The notes under the pieces are model-generated. The model was given only the letters and a program-made list of their open reading frames with translations. It was not told where the DNA came from and made no database searches. A program made the position numbers and the translations under genes. This document shows positions 5,970 to 8,931 of a stretch of 8,931 nt of DNA, piece after piece; position 1 is the first letter of the stretch, and the number at the start of each line of letters is the position of its first letter. The stretch is taken from NCBI GenBank assembly GCA_905373195.1, contig CAJPSG010000019.1, positions 1-8,931 on the forward strand. Reading direction: 5' to 3'. The DNA comes from Kingella oralis. Lineage in GTDB: Bacteria; Pseudomonadota; Gammaproteobacteria; Burkholderiales; Neisseriaceae.

Positions 5970-6015
5970 AGGCAGCCTGAAAACGGGGTTTCTCGTTTTC
6001 AGGCTGCCTTTTATT
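5970..6015 (+). terminator. Strong uptake-sequence terminator after frr, possibly bidirectional
   Basis: A 16-bp perfect stem (5970-5985 with 5994-6009) with an 8-base loop is built from two perfect inverted uptake sequences (5970-5981 and 5998-6009) and followed by TTTTATT. It lies between the convergent frr and ribB genes and could also stop - strand transcription from ribB. Confidence 0.9.
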
Positions 6016-6030
6016 GTGGGCTAAACAACA

Positions 6031-7125
6031 TTAAGCACTCGGCTGTTCTTCAAACGCCACCACTTCCAGCCCAAACCCTGTGAGCCCGTTCATCACCGAA
6101 GGCTTGCCCAGCACGCGCATTTTTTTCACGTTGAGGCTGGCGAGCATTTGCGCGCCGATGCCGTAGGTTTTTCTGTCCCATTTTTGCACGAGCTGGCTGT
6201 TTTTGGGCAGGGTGCGTTCCAGCAGGGCGGCGCCGTCTTCGGTGCGGTGCAGCAGGATAATCACGCCGCTTTCGGCAGCCTGAATGCGCTGGATGGCTTG
6301 CGGCAGCGTCCATGAATGGTTGGGGTCGGGCTGGATAAAATCCAGCGCGGAAAAGGGTTCGTGCACGCGAACCACGGTTTCGGCGGCGTTTTCAGGCTGC
6401 CCTTTCACCAGCGCAAGGTGGGTGTCGCCGTTGAGCTTGTCTACATAAACGTGTTGGCGAAAATCGCCCCACTGGGTGTGCACCAGCGTGTCGCCCATTT
6501 CTTCCAGCAGGCTTTCGGTGCGGCTGCGGTATTCAATCAAGTCGGCAATCGTGCCGATTTTTAGCCCGTGCTGTTCGGCAAATTGCAGCAGCTCGGGCAT
6601 GCGCGCCATGGTGCCGTCGTCGTTCAAAATTTCGCAAATCACACCTGCGCCAATCAGCCCTGCCATGTGGGCTAAATCCACGGCGGCTTCGGTGTGCCCC
6701 GCGCGAATCAGCACGCCGCCTTTTTGCGCGCGCAGCGGGAAAATATGCCCCGGCTGCACAATATCTTGCGGCTGCACATTAGGCGACACGGCGGTTTGGA
6801 TGGTGAGCGCGCGGTCGGCGGCGGAAATGCCTGTGGTGGTGCCTTGCGCGGCTTCTATGGAGACGGTGAAGTTGGTGCCGTATTGCGCGCCGTTTTGCTG
6901 GGTCATCATCGGCAAGCCGAGCTTGTCCACTAGGGCATTTTCCATCGGCAGGCACACCAAGCCGCGTGCGTGTTTAATCATAAAATTGATGGCTTCGGGG
7001 GTAACGAATTGGGCGGCAATGACCAAGTCGCCTTCATTTTCGCGGTCTTCGGCATCGGTGATGATGACCATTTTGCCTGCTTTGATGTCGGAGATGATTT
7101 CGGGGATGGGGGAGATTTGTGCCAT
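6031..7125 (-). CDS. ribB: 3,4-dihydroxy-2-butanone-4-phosphate synthase fused to a degenerate GTP cyclohydrolase II-like domain
   Basis: This gene encodes 364 residues. The N-terminal part (about 1-205) is DHBP synthase, which converts ribulose 5-phosphate to 3,4-dihydroxy-2-butanone 4-phosphate plus formate for riboflavin synthesis. The acidic metal-binding loop DRENEGD is at 27-33, followed by MIKHARGLVCLPM (49-61), the substrate-binding RAGHTEAAVDL (141-151) and GVICEILNDDGTMAR (161-175). The C-terminal part (about 210-360) has the RibA fold pattern, with YGIGAQMLASLNVKKMRVL near 321-339. However, the zinc-binding CX(n)CXC and GD...S motifs are replaced by VRVHEPFSALDF at about 252-263. 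Cyclohydrolase activity is therefore not expected, and a separate active ribA would be needed elsewhere. RibBX-type fusions of this kind are known in proteobacteria. The ATG at 7125 has AAAGGAA (complement of 7131-7137). Confidence 0.93.
   Translation of the reverse strand: MAQISPIPEIISDIKAGKMVIITDAEDRENEGDLVIAAQFVTPEAINFMIKHARGLVCLPMENALVDKLGLPMMTQQNGAQYGTNFTVSIEAAQGTTTGISAADRALTIQTAVSPNVQPQDIVQPGHIFPLRAQKGGVLIRAGHTEAAVDLAHMAGLIGAGVICEILNDDGTMARMPELLQFAEQHGLKIGTIADLIEYRSRTESLLEEMGDTLVHTQWGDFRQHVYVDKLNGDTHLALVKGQPENAAETVVRVHEPFSALDFIQPDPNHSWTLPQAIQRIQAAESGVIILLHRTEDGAALLERTLPKNSQLVQKWDRKTYGIGAQMLASLNVKKMRVLGKPSVMNGLTGFGLEVVAFEEQPSA
6273..6402. repeat. Two near-consensus uptake sequences inside ribB
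   Basis: CGGCAGCCTGAA at 6273-6284 (+) and TTCAGGCTGCCC at 6391-6402 (-) are each one base from the consensus at the outer end. Both lie in the degenerate RibA-like domain of ribB. Confidence 0.6.
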
Positions 7126-7161
7126 GACTGTTCCTTTGCTGTGGTGGTGGGAGGCGGGGGC

Positions 7162-7167
7162 ATTGTA
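7162..7167 (-). promoter_or_regulatory. Possible ribB -10 element
   Basis: On the - strand TACAAT lies 36 bases before the ribB ATG, one base from the -10 consensus. No good -35 was found at 16-18 bases. I could not trace a conserved FMN riboswitch in the short 7126-7207 leader. Confidence 0.3.
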
Positions 7168-7207
7168 CGCTTTTTGCGGCGGGTTTGCTTTACGTTTGTT
7201 TACAAAT

Positions 7208-7247
7208 AGGCAGCCTGAAATGAGGTTTACTCAATTTCAGGCTGCCT
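7208..7247 (-). terminator. Uptake-sequence hairpin between the small membrane-protein gene and ribB
   Basis: Two perfect inverted uptake sequences (7208-7219 and 7236-7247) form a 13-bp stem, extended by 4 more pairs across a one-base bulge, with a 5-base loop. It directly abuts the stop codon of the upstream - strand gene. The following - strand sequence (CTATTTGTAAAC is the closest to a T-run) is weak, so termination may be incomplete. Confidence 0.65.
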
Positions 7248-7538
7248 TTAAGGATGATTTTTATACCACATGCCCAGCGCGTAACACACAATGCCTGCGC
7301 TGCTCAATAGCGCGAATAGCACGCCTTTTTTGCGGGCGTTGGGGCAATACCAATACACGCTAAGGCTGAATGTGAAAAACAGACTGATGGCAATCCACAG
7401 CATTTGGCGCGGCTGCTGTTGATAGCGGTTGAGCGTGTAGGTTTCGCTGAGCATGATGTTGAACTGCCACAGTGCGGCGAGGGCGAGCAGCGGGATGGCG
7501 ATGAGGATAAATAGGGCGGCGAGGTCTAGGTGGGTCAT
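7248..7538 (-). CDS. Small three-helix membrane protein of unknown function
   Basis: This gene encodes 96 residues from the ATG at 7538. A GTG further upstream (7580) would put an uptake-sequence hairpin arm inside the coding sequence and lacks a ribosome site, so it is not preferred; the ATG also lacks a clear ribosome site, which leaves the start uncertain. Three hydrophobic segments are evident at about 5-25 (LAALFILIAIPLLALAALW), 46-64 (MLWIAISLFFTFSLSVYWY) and 72-92. They are joined by a polar loop (LNRYQQQPRQ) and a basic loop (CPNARKKG). It ends KNHP. I do not recognise the family. GC-rich codon use like its neighbours, and its place between pepA and ribB with uptake-sequence hairpins on both sides, argue that it is a resident core gene. 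Predicted location is the inner membrane. Confidence 0.7.
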   Translation of the reverse strand: MTHLDLAALFILIAIPLLALAALWQFNIMLSETYTLNRYQQQPRQMLWIAISLFFTFSLSVYWYCPNARKKGVLFALLSSAGIVCYALGMWYKNHP

Positions 7539-7563
7539 GGTGGAGATAAGGTGAACGAGATGG

Positions 7564-7624
7564 AGGCAGCCTGAAAACACAGTTTAACCAAGCAAAGCAA
7601 GTCAACACGGTTTTCAGGCTGCCT
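7564..7624. repeat. Inverted uptake-sequence pair with a long loop, downstream of pepA
   Basis: A perfect 15-bp stem (7564-7578 with 7610-7624) holds two perfect uptake sequences separated by a 31-base loop. A T-run (TTTT) follows only on the + strand side, where no gene is being ended. For pepA on the - strand the hairpin lacks a T-run and is at best a weak terminator. Its main role may be as an uptake signal. Confidence 0.75.
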
Positions 7625-7649
7625 TTTGATGTTGAAATAATGGCGATGC

Positions 7650-8931
7650 TTATTGCGCCTGATTACTCAAATACTGCAACAGCAACGCCACAGGCCGCCC
7701 TGTTGCGCCTTTTTGTGCGCCCGATTTCCAAGCCGTGCCGGCGATGTCCAAATGCGCCCATTTGTAGTTTTCGGCAAAGTGCGCCAAGAAGGTGGCGGCG
7801 GTGATGGTGCCAGCGGGGCGACCGCCGATGTTTTGCAAATCGGCAAAATTGGACTTGAGCTGCTCTTTGTATTCGGGGAACAGCGGCAACTGCCATGCTT
7901 TGTCGTTGCTTTCGCGGGCGGCGGCAAGCAGCGCGTCCACCAAATCTTGGTCGTTGCCCATCACGCCGCTGGCAACGTGTCCCAGCGCAATGATGCACGC
8001 GCCGGTGAGCGTGGCGGCATCAATCACGGCTTGCGGCTTGAAGTTCTGCTCCACATAAGTGAGCGCGTCGCACAGCACCAGCCGCCCTTCGGCATCGGTG
8101 TTCAGGTTTTCAATGGTGGTGCCGTTCATGGCTTTGACCACGTCGCCTGGTTTGGACGCGCCGCCATCGGGCATATTTTCGCAAGTGGCGACCACGGTTA
8201 CCAAGTTAATCGGCAGCTTGGCTTTGGCAGCGGCGATAAACGTGCCAATCATCGCCGCCGCGCCGCACATATCGTATTTCATCTCGTCCATGCCCTCACC
8301 CGGTTTCAACGAAATGCCGCCGCTGTCAAAAGTCAAACCCTTGCCCACCAACACAATGGGCTGTGCCGATTTATCCGCCGCGCCAAAATAGCGCAATTCC
8401 AGCAATTTCGGCTCTTCCTTGCTGCCTTTGGCCACGCCCCAAAAGGACGGCATATTTGCGCGGATGTAGTCGCCGCCCAAAATTCTGGCTTCCGCGCCCA
8501 CGGCTTGCGCTTCGCGCGCGGCGGTTTCGGCAAGATAAGTGGGCGTGCAGATGTTTGAGCCTGTGTTGCCCAAGTCTTTGCACAGGTTCACGCCGTATAA
8601 CAAGGCTTCGGCGCGGGTTAAGGCAGCCTGAATTTCGCTGCCATGCTGCGCGTGGATAAATTGCACCTGCGCGAGCTTGGCGGGGCTGGCTTCTTTTTTG
8701 AAACGGTCAAAGCGGTACACGGCTTCGCCCACCGCCGCCACCAATGCCGCTACCACGCGCGGCGCGTTTTCGGCGCAGAACGGGCTTAAATCCACCGCCA
8801 CCGCCGCTTGCTTTTGCGCCCACGCCGCCGCTTCTTTGGCGGCTTTTTGCAAGGTTTCGGTGTTCAAATCGGCAAAGCGCAGCACGGCAACGCTTTTCAG
8901 GCTGCCTGCCACGGGCAATTTGGCTTCGGCA
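7650..8931 (-). CDS. pepA: Leucyl aminopeptidase (M17), N-terminus cut by the window edge
   Basis: The frame is open from the window edge to a TAA (complement of 7650-7652), giving about 427 visible codons. The TTG at 8918 is internal: the codons before it read AEAK and stay open. Family members are about 460-500 residues, so a few tens of N-terminal residues are missing. M17 enzymes are hexameric cytosolic peptidases with two metal ions that remove N-terminal residues such as Leu. Counting from the codon at 8918, the metal and catalytic residues are present: K193 and D198 in GKGLTFDSGG, K205 in SLKPG, D216 in KYDM, and D275, E277 and R279 in NTDAEGRL. The N-terminal domain is diverged, as is usual. 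E. coli PepA also binds DNA; nothing here tests that for this protein. Confidence 0.95.
   Translation of the reverse strand, partial: AEAKLPVAGSLKSVAVLRFADLNTETLQKAAKEAAAWAQKQAAVAVDLSPFCAENAPRVVAALVAAVGEAVYRFDRFKKEASPAKLAQVQFIHAQHGSEIQAALTRAEALLYGVNLCKDLGNTGSNICTPTYLAETAAREAQAVGAEARILGGDYIRANMPSFWGVAKGSKEEPKLLELRYFGAADKSAQPIVLVGKGLTFDSGGISLKPGEGMDEMKYDMCGAAAMIGTFIAAAKAKLPINLVTVVATCENMPDGGASKPGDVVKAMNGTTIENLNTDAEGRLVLCDALTYVEQNFKPQAVIDAATLTGACIIALGHVASGVMGNDQDLVDALLAAARESNDKAWQLPLFPEYKEQLKSNFADLQNIGGRPAGTITAATFLAHFAENYKWAHLDIAGTAWKSGAQKGATGRPVALLLQYLSNQAQ
8621..8632 (+). repeat. DNA uptake sequence inside pepA
   Basis: A perfect AGGCAGCCTGAA lies within the pepA coding sequence, unpaired. It supports the assignment of the uptake-sequence dialect and marks this gene as readily taken up by transformation. 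Confidence 0.85.
8896..8907 (-). repeat. Second DNA uptake sequence inside pepA
   Basis: TTCAGGCTGCCT is a perfect reverse-strand uptake sequence, encoding part of the VAGSLKS stretch near the N-terminus. It lies 263 bases from the other intragenic copy, in opposite orientation. Confidence 0.85.

Noticed and set aside
7126..7207. FMN riboswitch before ribB
   Set aside because: The leader is only about 80 bases with no recognisable conserved core, too short for the usual aptamer plus expression platform.
6476..7363. Long + strand open frame opposite ribB
   Set aside because: It is antisense to a well-supported gene in GC-rich DNA, with no family resemblance and no ribosome site.
7653..8558. 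Long + strand open frame opposite pepA
   Set aside because: Composition-driven shadow of pepA; the pepA frame carries all M17 catalytic motifs.

Overview
The window comes from a member of the Neisseriaceae, most likely Kingella or a close relative. The main evidence is the DNA uptake sequence AGGCAGCCTGAA (the Kingella-type dialect), which recurs on both strands, often as inverted pairs between genes. The housekeeping proteins (PyrH, Frr, a RibB with a degenerate RibA-like domain, PepA) are also of betaproteobacterial, Neisseria-like type. The genus is inferred from the uptake-sequence dialect and has not been tested by alignment.

Positions 1 to about 4400 are AT-rich accessory DNA, all read on the + strand. 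They hold the 3' end of a coiled-coil VirB5-like gene, an intact virB6/trbL-like inner-membrane gene of a type IV secretion system, and three genes for small exported cysteine-rich proteins that look like DUF4189. Before the second and third of these genes lie broken 3' pieces of virB6: one is only the variable tail, the other is a frameshifted C-terminal half. A fourth virB6 scrap (4299-4397) ends the region. Each DUF4189-like gene is followed by a hairpin made from an inverted pair of uptake sequences. The repeated unit is therefore [virB6 3' end with its own Asn-rich tail] - [DUF4189-like gene] - [uptake-sequence terminator]. This looks like one expressed copy followed by donor or relic cassettes, comparable in layout to the orphan C-terminal cassettes of polymorphic toxins or to silent pilin cassettes. 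The third DUF4189-like protein appears mosaic: its N-terminus resembles the first and its C-terminus the second, which fits recombination among cassettes.

Positions 4400-6010 return to ordinary core DNA: pyrH (UMP kinase) and frr (ribosome recycling factor) on the + strand, each with a recognisable -10 element, ending at a strong uptake-sequence terminator. The pyrH -10 lies only 9 bases after the last virB6 scrap, so the island reaches right up to a core promoter.

Positions 6031-8931 are on the - strand. In transcription order they are pepA (leucyl aminopeptidase, its N-terminus cut by the window edge), a small three-helix membrane protein of unknown function, and ribB (DHBP synthase fused to an apparently inactive GTP cyclohydrolase II-like domain). 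Uptake-sequence hairpins separate these genes. No rRNA, tRNA, CRISPR array, transposase or integrase was seen.
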